Assembly: GCF_001704115.1 (NCBI RefSeq)
Contig: NZ_CP016895.1
Coordinates: forward strand, 1,178,001 to 1,242,000
From: Acinetobacter larvae
GTDB lineage: Bacteria; Pseudomonadota; Gammaproteobacteria; Pseudomonadales; Moraxellaceae
Reading direction: 5' to 3'
Length of the DNA: 64,000 nucleotides
Each line of letters starts with the position of its first letter. The stretch's first letter is position 1. The translations under genes and the position numbers were made by a program. Positions 17,959 to 25,594 of this stretch are shown in pieces. The notes below the pieces were generated by a model. That model made no database searches and had not been told where the DNA came from. It was given only the letters and a program-made list of their open reading frames with translations.

Positions 17959-17971
17959 GAGAATCATTCTC
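17959..17971. promoter_or_regulatory. Fur-box-like palindrome before AraC gene
   Basis: gagaatcattctc is a perfect 13-bp palindrome that matches the core of Fur boxes. It is in the divergent region between the AraC-type gene and the FecI-type gene. Confidence 0.6.
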
Positions 17972-18175
17972 ATCTATATTGCGTGATTTTACCAGCTTGC
18001 ATTGTCCTCATGGTATTTTTTCGCAGACATCAAGCATGTGCTCATGGATGATCATGCGCTGATATTGTGCCTGCTGTTTTGCTCGATTCGCAGGATTCAA
18101 AATAAATATTGTGAAAGAATTGAGCTGCTTGACTTGAAATTATCAGTAAAAGATTGATTATCTTGCGCAGATACA

Positions 18176-18193
18176 GATAATGGTTCTTATTTG
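18176..18193 (+). promoter_or_regulatory. Fur-box-like site before FecI-type sigma gene
   Basis: gataatggttcttatttg fits the first two hexamers of the Fur consensus and lies about 20 bases before the start codon. This would place the haem sigma factor under iron control. Confidence 0.55.
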
Positions 18194-18212
18194 TATTTGA
18201 GGGCGTTCTAAT

Positions 18213-18740
18213 ATGAAGAACTCATCTGCGACAGCTATGGATGATTTGGTTGCGCATTATGACACCCTCGTCAATTATATTAGTTTTAAATTGGGCAATC
18301 GGCAGGCAGCTTTTGAAATTGTGCAAGAGACATATTTAAGAGTTTTACAGCGCCCCGAACAGTTCCATAACCTGCATTCTCCTTTGGCTTTTCTTAAAAA
18401 AGTCAGTATGAACATCGCACTTGATTATCTCAAAAAAAATAAAAATGACGCGCAATATATTGAAAGCGTGGAAGATTTAGATGCTTTTAGCGATGCTGAA
18501 GCGCATCTACTGAGTAGCCAAGAACTCAGTCTGGTCAAAAAACAATACGGTCAATTGATTTTGGCTCATATCGCAGCCTTACCCCCGATGTGTCAGGATG
18601 TTTTTTTATTGAGTCAATTTTATGGTATGACGCAAGTTGATATTGCCAAACAGCTAGGGATTTCAAGGATGATGGTTATCAAACATTTAACCCGTGCTTT
18701 ACAAAGTTTCTTGCCTATTTTTATTGAGGAGCAGCGCTAA
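18213..18740 (+). CDS. ECF sigma factor, FecI type (haem uptake)
   Basis: Extracytoplasmic-function sigma factor of 175 residues. Region 2 spans about residues 10-75 (LVNYISFKLGNRQAAFEIVQ, then a region 2.4 -like YLRVL), and region 4 about 115-165 with the helix-turn-helix MTQVDIAKQLGISRMMVIKH. It is followed by a FecR-type anti-sigma gene and an STN-domain TonB receptor, the standard cell-surface signalling trio, and then haem oxygenase, so it probably directs transcription of the haem receptor in response to haem at the cell surface. Its stop codon overlaps an ATG (TAATG) and is embedded in a tandem duplication. Confidence 0.9.
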   Translation: MKNSSATAMDDLVAHYDTLVNYISFKLGNRQAAFEIVQETYLRVLQRPEQFHNLHSPLAFLKKVSMNIALDYLKKNKNDAQYIESVEDLDAFSDAEAHLLSSQELSLVKKQYGQLILAHIAALPPMCQDVFLLSQFYGMTQVDIAKQLGISRMMVIKHLTRALQSFLPIFIEEQR

Positions 18741-18766
18741 TGGCTTTTATTGAGGAGCAGCGCTAA
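18740..18766 (+). CDS. 8-codon ORF from duplicated fecI/fecR junction
   Basis: ATG overlaps the sigma-factor TAA; encodes MAFIEEQR, copying the last residues of the sigma factor (FIEEQR). GAGGAG lies about seven bases upstream of the ATG. Its stop again overlaps the next ATG. Probably a by-product of duplication, but well placed to be translated by ribosomes leaving the sigma gene. Confidence 0.45.
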   Translation: MAFIEEQR

Positions 18767-18807
18767 TGGCTTTTACAGTAATGGCTTTTATTGAGGATCA
18801 ATGCTAA
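18766..18807 (+). CDS. 13-codon ORF preceding FecR-type gene
   Basis: ATG at 18766 overlaps the stop of the 8-codon ORF and has the GAGGAG of the second repeat copy upstream; encodes MAFTVMAFIEDQC and ends in a TAA that overlaps the FecR start. It forms the last link of the re-initiation chain. No function can be assigned to the peptide. Confidence 0.4.
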   Translation: MAFTVMAFIEDQC

Positions 18808-19700
18808 TGGCGTCATCGCAACAGCCCCATACGCCGCAAGAACAGGAACATTATAGTTTGCAAGAAATTCAACACATGATTTCTTGTTTCGATGCAGAAG
18901 TTTTACCTTTTATTCCCAGTAAAGAAGCCGTTATTTTACGCGCGCGGCAACGTCGATTGAAAAAGCAGGCGCTGCTGGCATCGACCTTGGGCGTGGTGTG
19001 TGCAGTGGTGGGGCTATATGCATACAATCCGAGTTATCAAAAGCAAATGTTCGCCACGCGCATCGGGCAGCAACAAGAGGTCACTTTGACTGACGGCACG
19101 ACAGTGTTGCTCAATACCAATACACAGCTTGAAATCCGTCACCATTTACGCAGTAGAGAACTGACCTTAGTACAAGGAGAGGCGAGCTTTAGTGTGCAGC
19201 ATTCGCAGCAGCCGCTACGGCGCTACTTTGAACGCGCTTTTTCAGTTCAGGCTGGGCAATTGTATGTCCATGATATTGGTACGGTATTTCAAGTGCAAAA
19301 ACATAATGCCACTGATGCAACGGTCAGTGTACAACGTGGTCTAGTTGAAGTCTCAACTTTAGGCTCAGATCAAGCGCCGGTTCGTTTAAGTACAGGGCAG
19401 TCTTTGACCAACCATGTGCAGCAATTGCAGTCCATTCAATGGATTGACAATGATACAGTGACGGCATGGCAACATGGGCAGCTGGTTTTTCAGCACACCC
19501 CCTTAGCGCAAGCACTACAACAATTCCAACGCTATCATGATTTCAAAGTCAGCATAGCCAGTCCCGCACTGAAACAAATCCCGATAAACGGTCAGTTTAA
19601 GACACAAAATTATCAGCAGTTTTTAACGGTATTGCCACAAGTTGCTGCGCTTAAGGTTGAGCAAGTCGACGCCAATCATTGGCGTATTCAACCAAAATAA
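18807..19700 (+). CDS. FecR family anti-sigma/signal relay protein
   Basis: Inner-membrane regulator (297 residues) that holds the FecI-type sigma factor and relays a signal from the STN domain of the outer-membrane receptor. A cytoplasmic N-terminal part with the anti-sigma region (about 10-50) is followed by one membrane span (about 52-72), a FecR domain (about 85-190, DGTTVLLNTNTQLEI) and a C-terminal domain (about 225-297). ATG 18807 has GAGGA nine bases upstream and overlaps the preceding micro-ORF's stop; the in-frame ATG at 18801 is only three bases from that site. The spacing from the sigma gene has been enlarged by tandem duplication. Confidence 0.9.
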   Translation: MASSQQPHTPQEQEHYSLQEIQHMISCFDAEVLPFIPSKEAVILRARQRRLKKQALLASTLGVVCAVVGLYAYNPSYQKQMFATRIGQQQEVTLTDGTTVLLNTNTQLEIRHHLRSRELTLVQGEASFSVQHSQQPLRRYFERAFSVQAGQLYVHDIGTVFQVQKHNATDATVSVQRGLVEVSTLGSDQAPVRLSTGQSLTNHVQQLQSIQWIDNDTVTAWQHGQLVFQHTPLAQALQQFQRYHDFKVSIASPALKQIPINGQFKTQNYQQFLTVLPQVAALKVEQVDANHWRIQPK

Positions 19701-19732
19701 AAAATATTTTTTGCGGGAGGTTTACATAGAAT

Positions 19733-19762
19733 GATTCTCAATCGTCATAGCAAATGAGAATC
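19733..19762 (+). promoter_or_regulatory. inverted repeat with Fur-like half-sites before haem receptor
   Basis: gattctca (19733-19740) and tgagaatc (19755-19762) form an 8-bp inverted repeat with a 14-base spacer; GAATGATTCTCAAT overlaps a Fur-like core. It ends 28 bases before the chosen receptor start. A FecI-type promoter would also be expected here, but I cannot define it. Confidence 0.5.
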
Positions 19763-19790
19763 GATATATTTTGCCGAAATGAGGTTTGCA

Positions 19791-22499
19791 ATGGATGTAG
19801 TGACATCTGTGGATCATAGACAACATGGATATCCTAATGCTAAAGGATATCCAAGCTTTAAAATGACAGCATTGGGCGTAGTAATGGCAGCGTTGCTCTA
19901 TTCATCTGCTGTGCAAGCACAAGATGTGGAGTTAAATTTACCAGCACAATCCTTACAGCGTTCGGTTGAGCAATTGGCTCGACAAAGTCAGGTCGAGATT
20001 ATTTATGTGGGCAATATTCTCAATCAGAAGACGGCACCACAAATCCATGGCAAGCTCTCGGTCGAGGCAGCACTGCATAAACTGTTGCAAGGCACCAATC
20101 TGAGCTTACGACGCAGTGGCGAGACTTACCTCATCGTTGAGCGTGATCGCCCTAATCCAGCGGACAAACTACAATCACAACAGACGTCAACAACTGCCGC
20201 CGTGCAGGGCGAACTGGCGACCATTGTGCTCAAAGCCAATGATGAGCCGATAGATCTCAATCCCGCTCGTTCGGTCAGTGTGATTTCAAGGAAGCAACTC
20301 GAAGACCGTCCTGCAAAACATGCAGCCGATATGCTAGAACAAACTGCTGGTGTCTATTCGAGTGTGAGTCAGCAAGATCCTGCTTTATCGGTCAATATTC
20401 GCGGTATTCAAGACTATGGCCGTGTCAATATGAACATTGATGGCATGCGACAGAATTTCCAGAAAAGTGGTCATGGACAGCGTAATGGTCAAATGTACAT
20501 TGACTCTGAATTACTGTCTGGGGTGGTGATTGAAAAAGGTGCATCCAGTGCGATGGGCGGTGCTGGGGTATTGGGCGGGATCGCTACCTTCAATACGGTC
20601 AGTGCCAGTGATTTCTTAACAGCGTCTAAGCCGGTCGGTGGGAAAATCCGTGCCAGTACGGGAGACAATGCCACAGATTTTATTGGTAGTGCCGTGATCG
20701 CTGGGCGTTATGAAAACTTTGATGCGTTATTGGGTATAAGTGATCGTCGTTTAGGCGATTATTATCCGGGGAAAAAAGGCGATATTGGTAATATTCGGGT
20801 CAATAATGCCACCAATAATTATGATAATTTCACCGATTATATTAAAAACCATAAAGTCACAGATACCAATTATAAAATGCGCTCTTATCTGGGGAAATTG
20901 GGCTGGGATATTCGTGAGGGGCAACGCTTACAACTGAGTTATCTGAAAACCGAAACAGATACCCCCAATGCCAGTGCATTAAAAGATATTCATGATCCAG
21001 ATGATTATAGTAAATATTATTTAGGCTGGAAGCGTACTGGTTTTAGTCAGATCGATTCACAAAATATCGCATTAGATTATAGTTTAAAGCTCAGTGACCA
21101 GCCTTTACTCGATTTAAAAGCGAAACTGTATTATGTCAATACCAAAGATAATAGTGACACCTACCCAACCAATATTTTGGGTACCGATGGATATTGGTCA
21201 ACCCTAGCGTTAAAAACCTATGGTTTGCAGCTGGAAAATACCTCGCGCTGGTCATTGTCTGATGCCAGTACCTTGAGCTTAAATTATGGTTTAGACATTT
21301 TTTATGATCAATCGAGCAGTGATTCTAATCGTGCTGTTGCCAAAGGGACCACACCAGAAGGGAATCGCTTGATGTCCAGTGCCTTTACCAATATGACTTG
21401 GGATTATGGCAATTGGTTAAATATTCAAACCGGTTTACGTTATGACCGTTACCGTTTGCGTGGTACCACAGGCTTTGAGATAGCCTCTTTCCCTTATACC
21501 AAAGAAAATCCATGTACCGAGATCAGACTGAGCAACTGTGGTGGTGCATTAAAAGAATATCGCGAATGGAATATCAATGATGAAGAAGGACAACTCAGTC
21601 CAACGCTTGCTGTTTCAGTTCATCCAGGGGTGGAATGGTTAACTTTATTTGCCAATTATGGTCAAGCATGGCGTCCACCCGCGATTACTGAAACATTAAC
21701 CTACGGCAGTGCGCATAGTACTTCTACCCAATATCCCAACCCTTACTTAAAACCAGAATCAAGTCAAAGTTGGGAAGCGGGTGTGAGTGTAATAGGGCAG
21801 AATTTATTCCGTGATGGCGACCGTTTCTTTGTCAAAACCGCTTATTTTGACACACTGGTAGACAACTATATCAATCTACATATTGCACGGGTTAAACCGG
21901 GCATTTTCTCTCCGAGTATTGGTAATGCCGCCTATGTCAATAACCTTGAAAAAAGTAAATTTAGAGGCATCGAATTACAGCTCAATTATGATGCCGACTA
22001 TTTTTATGTCGATCTTAACTATACCCATATGATTGGTAAAAATGATTATTGTACACCTTCTGCTTGGATGGGCGGTGTGACCTATACCGGTGGAGAGCGT
22101 GGCAATTATTATGAAATTCCAGCTGAAGATTGGAATAGTTCGATTAACTGTAATGATGGTACGATTTTTAACTCGTCTGCATTTTTACCGGGAGATCGGG
22201 GTTCATTAACCCTAGGTGGGCGTGCATTTGATCGCCGTTTAGATGCGGGTGTTATTGTCCGTTATAACCCAGGTTATCAAGATCATTCGGTTCCAACGAA
22301 TTTCCCTTATCTTGCCGACTGGCCAACTTATACCTTATTTGATTTATACGGCAATATTAAAGTGAATGACCAGCTTACTTTACATGCTGCTGTAGAGAAT
22401 CTGACCAATCAAGCTTATGTGGTGAACTTTGGCGATATTCAAAGCAGTACGCTGGGGCGTGGACGTACCTTCCAAGCTGGGTTGGAATATAAGTTTTAA
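19791..22499 (+). CDS. TonB-dependent haem/haemoprotein receptor with STN signalling domain
   Basis: Outer-membrane receptor (902 residues from this start). Order: long N-terminal extension and signal peptide ending near AVQAQ, an STN domain (about 45-110) that would contact FecR, a plug (about 150-280, LSVNIRGIQDYGRVNMNIDGMRQNF, SAMGGAGVLGGIATFNT), then a barrel with the haemoglobin/transferrin-type hallmarks and a C-terminal phenylalanine. GAGG at 19781-19784 favours the ATG at 19791 over 19779. A third in-frame ATG at 19863 would give a short signal peptide. The sigma/anti-sigma pair upstream and haem oxygenase downstream point to haem as ligand. The family is also used for haemophores and haemoglobin. 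Confidence 0.9.
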   Translation: MDVVTSVDHRQHGYPNAKGYPSFKMTALGVVMAALLYSSAVQAQDVELNLPAQSLQRSVEQLARQSQVEIIYVGNILNQKTAPQIHGKLSVEAALHKLLQGTNLSLRRSGETYLIVERDRPNPADKLQSQQTSTTAAVQGELATIVLKANDEPIDLNPARSVSVISRKQLEDRPAKHAADMLEQTAGVYSSVSQQDPALSVNIRGIQDYGRVNMNIDGMRQNFQKSGHGQRNGQMYIDSELLSGVVIEKGASSAMGGAGVLGGIATFNTVSASDFLTASKPVGGKIRASTGDNATDFIGSAVIAGRYENFDALLGISDRRLGDYYPGKKGDIGNIRVNNATNNYDNFTDYIKNHKVTDTNYKMRSYLGKLGWDIREGQRLQLSYLKTETDTPNASALKDIHDPDDYSKYYLGWKRTGFSQIDSQNIALDYSLKLSDQPLLDLKAKLYYVNTKDNSDTYPTNILGTDGYWSTLALKTYGLQLENTSRWSLSDASTLSLNYGLDIFYDQSSSDSNRAVAKGTTPEGNRLMSSAFTNMTWDYGNWLNIQTGLRYDRYRLRGTTGFEIASFPYTKENPCTEIRLSNCGGALKEYREWNINDEEGQLSPTLAVSVHPGVEWLTLFANYGQAWRPPAITETLTYGSAHSTSTQYPNPYLKPESSQSWEAGVSVIGQNLFRDGDRFFVKTAYFDTLVDNYINLHIARVKPGIFSPSIGNAAYVNNLEKSKFRGIELQLNYDADYFYVDLNYTHMIGKNDYCTPSAWMGGVTYTGGERGNYYEIPAEDWNSSINCNDGTIFNSSAFLPGDRGSLTLGGRAFDRRLDAGVIVRYNPGYQDHSVPTNFPYLADWPTYTLFDLYGNIKVNDQLTLHAAVENLTNQAYVVNFGDIQSSTLGRGRTFQAGLEYKF
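19826..19853 (+). repeat. 10-bp hairpin near the 5' end of the haem receptor gene
   Basis: tggatatcct (19826-19835) and aggatatcca (19844-19853) form a perfect 10-bp stem with loop aatgctaa. Each arm contains the self-complementary GGATATCC. It falls in codons 12-21 of the extended N-terminus, or in the leader if translation starts at 19863. Confidence 0.85.
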
Positions 22500-22543
22500 T
22501 TGTAATAAGCAGTTGATTGAGTTTTTGAAATTTAGATTTAGAC

Positions 22544-22568
22544 TTAGATTTGCTCAAAATCTAATTTT
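22544..22568 (+). terminator. weak AT-rich terminator after haem receptor
   Basis: ttagattt / aaatctaa form an 8-bp stem with a five-base loop, followed by tttta. AT-rich and therefore weak. Confidence 0.4.
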
Positions 22569-22576
22569 AACGTGCT

Positions 22577-22654
22577 CATGGGGCTGATTGGCACTGTGTT
22601 CTAGCGGAGCATGCTAAATGTTCCTCATTATCTCCCGATCCATTCAGCCCCATG
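22577..22654 (+). repeat. 11-bp inverted repeat in the hemO leader
   Basis: catggggctga (22577-22587) and tcagccccatg (22644-22654) are perfectly complementary, 56 bases apart, and end 46 bases before the hemO ATG. The arms could close a large stem-loop in the mRNA leader. Function unknown. Confidence 0.8.
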
Positions 22655-22700
22655 AATGTTGGATGTATAAATGACCCAAGCAAGTTGCTAAGGAATAGAT

Positions 22701-23285
22701 ATGACAGATACTACGCAAAATACTTTATCGTTGCGTCTTAAAACAGAGACTGCAATAGAGCACGACCGTATGGAAATGCTGATGGAACAAGCCAAGGTAT
22801 TTGAGAGCAAAGAGAATTATGCGCAATTCACTTTGTCACAATACTATTTTCAACGTGATATTGAATATCTCTATCAATCTACAGCGGTCGGTGCTGTGAT
22901 CCCCGATTTAGATATACGTGGGCGCTCAGAGGCGGCACGTCAAGATTTAACAGACTTAGGCATTCAGCCTCAAGGCATGGACATCAGTACTTTACATGTT
23001 CGTTATCCGCAAGCGTTAGGATGGATTTATGTTTCTGAAGGCTCAACTTTAGGCGCGGCTTTTTTGTTTAAAGAGGCACAAGCCAAATTGGGCTTTAGTG
23101 CTGATTTTGCTGCACGTAATTTAGCGGCTTATCCAGAAGGGCGTATGCGAGTATGGAAACGTTTTAAACAGGCACTGGATGATGCTCAGTTTTCGCCCAG
23201 TGAACAACAACAAGTGGTAGATGGTGCGATGCAGGCTTTTGCTCATTTTGGTGATTTACTCAGCCATCTTGATACACTGAAATAA
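22701..23285 (+). CDS. hemO: haem oxygenase
   Basis: Bacterial haem oxygenase (194 residues) that opens the haem ring to release iron, biliverdin and CO. The proximal histidine is probably His21 in AIEHDRME, and the distal helix signature reads GWIYVSEGSTLGAAFL (about residues 107-122), close to Pseudomonas PigA/HemO. AAGGA stands before the ATG. It lies 201 bases downstream of the haem receptor with a weak terminator and an inverted repeat in between, so it may be read through or have its own promoter. With the receptor and sigma/anti-sigma pair it forms a haem-iron acquisition locus. Confidence 0.93.
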   Translation: MTDTTQNTLSLRLKTETAIEHDRMEMLMEQAKVFESKENYAQFTLSQYYFQRDIEYLYQSTAVGAVIPDLDIRGRSEAARQDLTDLGIQPQGMDISTLHVRYPQALGWIYVSEGSTLGAAFLFKEAQAKLGFSADFAARNLAAYPEGRMRVWKRFKQALDDAQFSPSEQQQVVDGAMQAFAHFGDLLSHLDTLK

Positions 23286-23369
23286 ATCTAAAATACGTTG
23301 ATTTATTTGTGTTATGACGCGTTGCTTGATCAGAGTTGCGCGTCATTCAATATAAAAAGCAATCCATAC

Positions 23370-23456
23370 AGATAAAAACGAGATAAAAACGAACACTGGG
23401 AATAAAAACGAAACGAGGAGATAAAAATGAAAACTGGGAATAAAAATGAAAATAGC
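23370..23456 (+). repeat. A-rich degenerate tandem repeat before MFS gene
   Basis: The words ataaaaacga / ataaaaatga recur five times, twice within a longer unit that also contains actggga. Copies differ by C/T at one position and by insertions. Confidence 0.7.
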
Positions 23457-23478
23457 ATATAAAATGAAAGTCATTTTT

Positions 23479-23497
23479 GATATTAATTATCATTTGC
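23479..23497 (+). promoter_or_regulatory. Fur-box-like site before MFS gene
   Basis: gatattaattatcatttgc matches most positions of the 19-bp Fur consensus, about 108 bases before the MFS start. It suggests the transporter belongs to the iron regulon. Confidence 0.55.
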
Positions 23498-23604
23498 GTT
23501 TTTAGCGCAATTGCGTATGATTTTATTTAGTATCACACTATAATCTAATTCCTATCTGGTTTTACCATCTGATCTATCATCCGATTTATAAGAGTCTCTT
23601 TACC

Positions 23605-24825
23605 ATGCACCAAACCAAAGTGTTGTTCCTTAGTTATATGCTTTTGCAAATGTCCTTTATGATGGTACTGCCGATTATTGGACCAGTAATTCGAACACAA
23701 GGTTTATTGGAGTGGCATGCTGGTTTAATTGTGAGTTTGTCGGGTTTATTTTGGATGTTAACCGCTAAATTTTGGGGCAAACGTAGTGATCAATTGGGAC
23801 GTAAGAAAGTATATTTACCGCTGACCATTGGTTTTTTTGTCAGCTATCTTTTATGGGCAATTTTTATTACCTATACACTACAACATCATTTAACCGTCAT
23901 GACGATTTTGTTGGTGATGTTGTTATTACGTTGTGTCAATGCAAGTTTCTTTTCTGGGGTAAACCCGGTGGTGGTGGGCTATATTGCAGACCATTACCAA
24001 GGTGAACAACGTGCTGCCTATTTGGCTGGCATGGGCGCTGTGGGGGGGTTAGCACTATTTGTGGGTCCATTTATTGGGGGAGCATTATCGAATAGCAGTT
24101 TAAGTTTACCTTTTTATTTTGCAGCAGCGCTGCCGTTATTGGCATTATTGCTTATCACATTTAAACTCAAAGAAAGCCAACGCATAATAGAACCCAGTAA
24201 AATACAAAGCGTGAATTTAAAAATGACGGATCCACGTATTCGCTTTGCCGTGTTGATGATGTTTTTGACCATGAACTGTATTTTGACATTCAATATGTGT
24301 ATCGGCTTTTATACCTTTGACCATTTGCATTTAAGCAGTCAACAACAAAGCGCATCAATTGCAGGCATGACCTTAAGTGCAGTGGGTTTAACATTGATTA
24401 TTGTGCAAGTGATTTTATCTAAAATTAAACCGAAAAGACACTTTCTATGTTTATCGCTCGGGGTATTATCCATGGTGGTCGGTATTATCAGCGTGACCCT
24501 GACAGAAGGTTTGCTCTTATTTGTTTCTAGTGCGATTTTAATGGGAATCGGTGGTGGTATGATTTTCCCAATGTTGAGTATTATTACTGCCAATCGTGTA
24601 GAAGCCCATGAGCAAGGTGCTGCATCTGGGCTGATTTCTGCCGCTCAGGGTTTAGCCATGATGATTACGCCTTTATTGGCAACCGTGCTATATCATTATA
24701 AAATCGAGTTGCCTTATTGGTTGGCGGCATTGCTTTTATTGGTTGTCGCATTAATTTTACCCAAAAGAATTAAAAATGAAGCGCAACACTTACAGCGCTT
24801 GGAACAGACAAAATTGCGATCTTAA
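23605..24825 (+). CDS. MFS transporter, drug:H+ antiporter-1 type, iron-regulated context
   Basis: Major facilitator protein of 406 residues with about twelve membrane segments. The loop 2-3 motif reads GKRSDQLGRKKVY (about residues 58-70) and the TM5 region resembles DHA1 efflux pumps (VGPFIGGALSN). No strong ribosome binding site is visible before the ATG. A Fur-like site upstream and its place after the haem and siderophore genes suggest export of a siderophore or another iron-linked molecule. The sequence alone does not show the substrate, and a general drug exporter is possible. Confidence 0.8.
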   Translation: MHQTKVLFLSYMLLQMSFMMVLPIIGPVIRTQGLLEWHAGLIVSLSGLFWMLTAKFWGKRSDQLGRKKVYLPLTIGFFVSYLLWAIFITYTLQHHLTVMTILLVMLLLRCVNASFFSGVNPVVVGYIADHYQGEQRAAYLAGMGAVGGLALFVGPFIGGALSNSSLSLPFYFAAALPLLALLLITFKLKESQRIIEPSKIQSVNLKMTDPRIRFAVLMMFLTMNCILTFNMCIGFYTFDHLHLSSQQQSASIAGMTLSAVGLTLIIVQVILSKIKPKRHFLCLSLGVLSMVVGIISVTLTEGLLLFVSSAILMGIGGGMIFPMLSIITANRVEAHEQGAASGLISAAQGLAMMITPLLATVLYHYKIELPYWLAALLLLVVALILPKRIKNEAQHLQRLEQTKLRS

Positions 24826-24863
24826 ATTGTCGTCTTAATAACAGGCTTAATAACAATGCATCG

Positions 24864-24891
24864 CATCGTATGTGAAGGATGACATACGATG
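24864..24891 (+). terminator. hairpin after MFS gene
   Basis: Perfect 10-bp stem catcgtatgt / acatacgatg with an eight-base loop; the following sequence (tactattt) is a poor U-tract. Confidence 0.45.
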
Positions 24892-25038
24892 TACTATTTC
24901 CCCAATAATATAAATTTTAAAATCTTTATTTTGAATGATCAGTTTTAAAAAAGATGACTGAGTTATTTGCTATTCGTCGTGTTTATTTTTTTATTTATGT
25001 TATATTTATCATGTATTTGTGCTGGATATTCATTAAAT

Positions 25039-25464
25039 ATGCCTATACGACGATTAAAATATCAACGCATCAAGAGCATGACGAGCATAGTTTTCTCAAT
25101 CAGTGTTCTGCTCGCACCACAATTTTCGATGGCAAAAGAATATCGTTCTTTTTATATGCAGCCACCAGCGATGAGCGGTTTGCAGCATGATTTTGTCATT
25201 AAGCCAAAACGCAAAGCATTTTCTGCCGCAAATGGGCGAGATGGTTTAAGTAGCGCAGAATATCAAGCATTAGCTGAAATTGACTGTTTGCAGATGAAAA
25301 CAGATTTGCAGGTCTATGAGTTTATATATAACCATTTTGATGAGCTTAGCGCATCGTTAAAACAATCCGGTTTTAATGATATTAGCCTCAGCAAAGAAGA
25401 TTTCGAAGAAGAATATCGAGCCTTTAAAGATCAAGCTGAAAATCCCAACATCACCTGTATGTAA
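25039..25464 (+). CDS. uncharacterised small secreted protein
   Basis: Not recognised. From the ATG at 25039 the product has 141 residues: a basic start (MPIRRLKYQRIKS), a hydrophobic stretch, and a likely signal-peptidase site after QFSMA, leaving a mature protein of about 110 residues. Two cysteines, in EIDCLQMK and at NITCM near the very end, could form a disulphide. The C-terminal half is acidic and probably helical. The frame runs further upstream to a TTG at 24967; ATG 25078 is another possible start. None has a good ribosome binding site. Its neighbours are an MFS transporter and a lipoprotein nucleotidase, so context gives no function. Confidence 0.6.
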   Translation: MPIRRLKYQRIKSMTSIVFSISVLLAPQFSMAKEYRSFYMQPPAMSGLQHDFVIKPKRKAFSAANGRDGLSSAEYQALAEIDCLQMKTDLQVYEFIYNHFDELSASLKQSGFNDISLSKEDFEEEYRAFKDQAENPNITCM

Positions 25465-25594
25465 GCAAAATTATCTGTTTTAGAACTGTTTTAGAATATG
25501 CATAACCCGCGTGTCATCAACATTAAACCATGTTGTTCGATGATTGTTGTTTTAAAGACAATCCTTGCGAGTATATGCTGTGATAGCAATAAAC

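Larger units (their letters stand above)
18719..18811 (+). repeat. 26-bp tandem duplication of the fecI/fecR start-stop junction
   Basis: The unit spans the last codons of the sigma gene, its TAA, and the overlapping ATGGC. Copies: 18719-18744 and 18745-18770 (26 bp, identical), a shortened 15-bp copy at 18771-18785, and a diverged 26-bp copy at 18786-18811. Each full copy carries a GAGGA ribosome binding site and a TAATG overlap. The result is a chain: sigma stop/ATG at 18740, an 8-codon ORF (MAFIEEQR, stop 18764-18766), a 13-codon ORF (MAFTVMAFIEDQC, stop 18805-18807), then the FecR ATG at 18807. Confidence 0.95.
23286..23604. other. intergenic region hemO to MFS gene
   Basis: 319 bases without a recognised gene. 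It holds an A-rich degenerate repeat (23370-23456), a short ORF inside that repeat (23427-23462, 11 codons, MKTGNKNENSI, with GAGGAG seven bases upstream), and a Fur-like site at 23479-23497. The promoter of the MFS gene probably lies between the Fur-like site and 23604. Confidence 0.6.
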
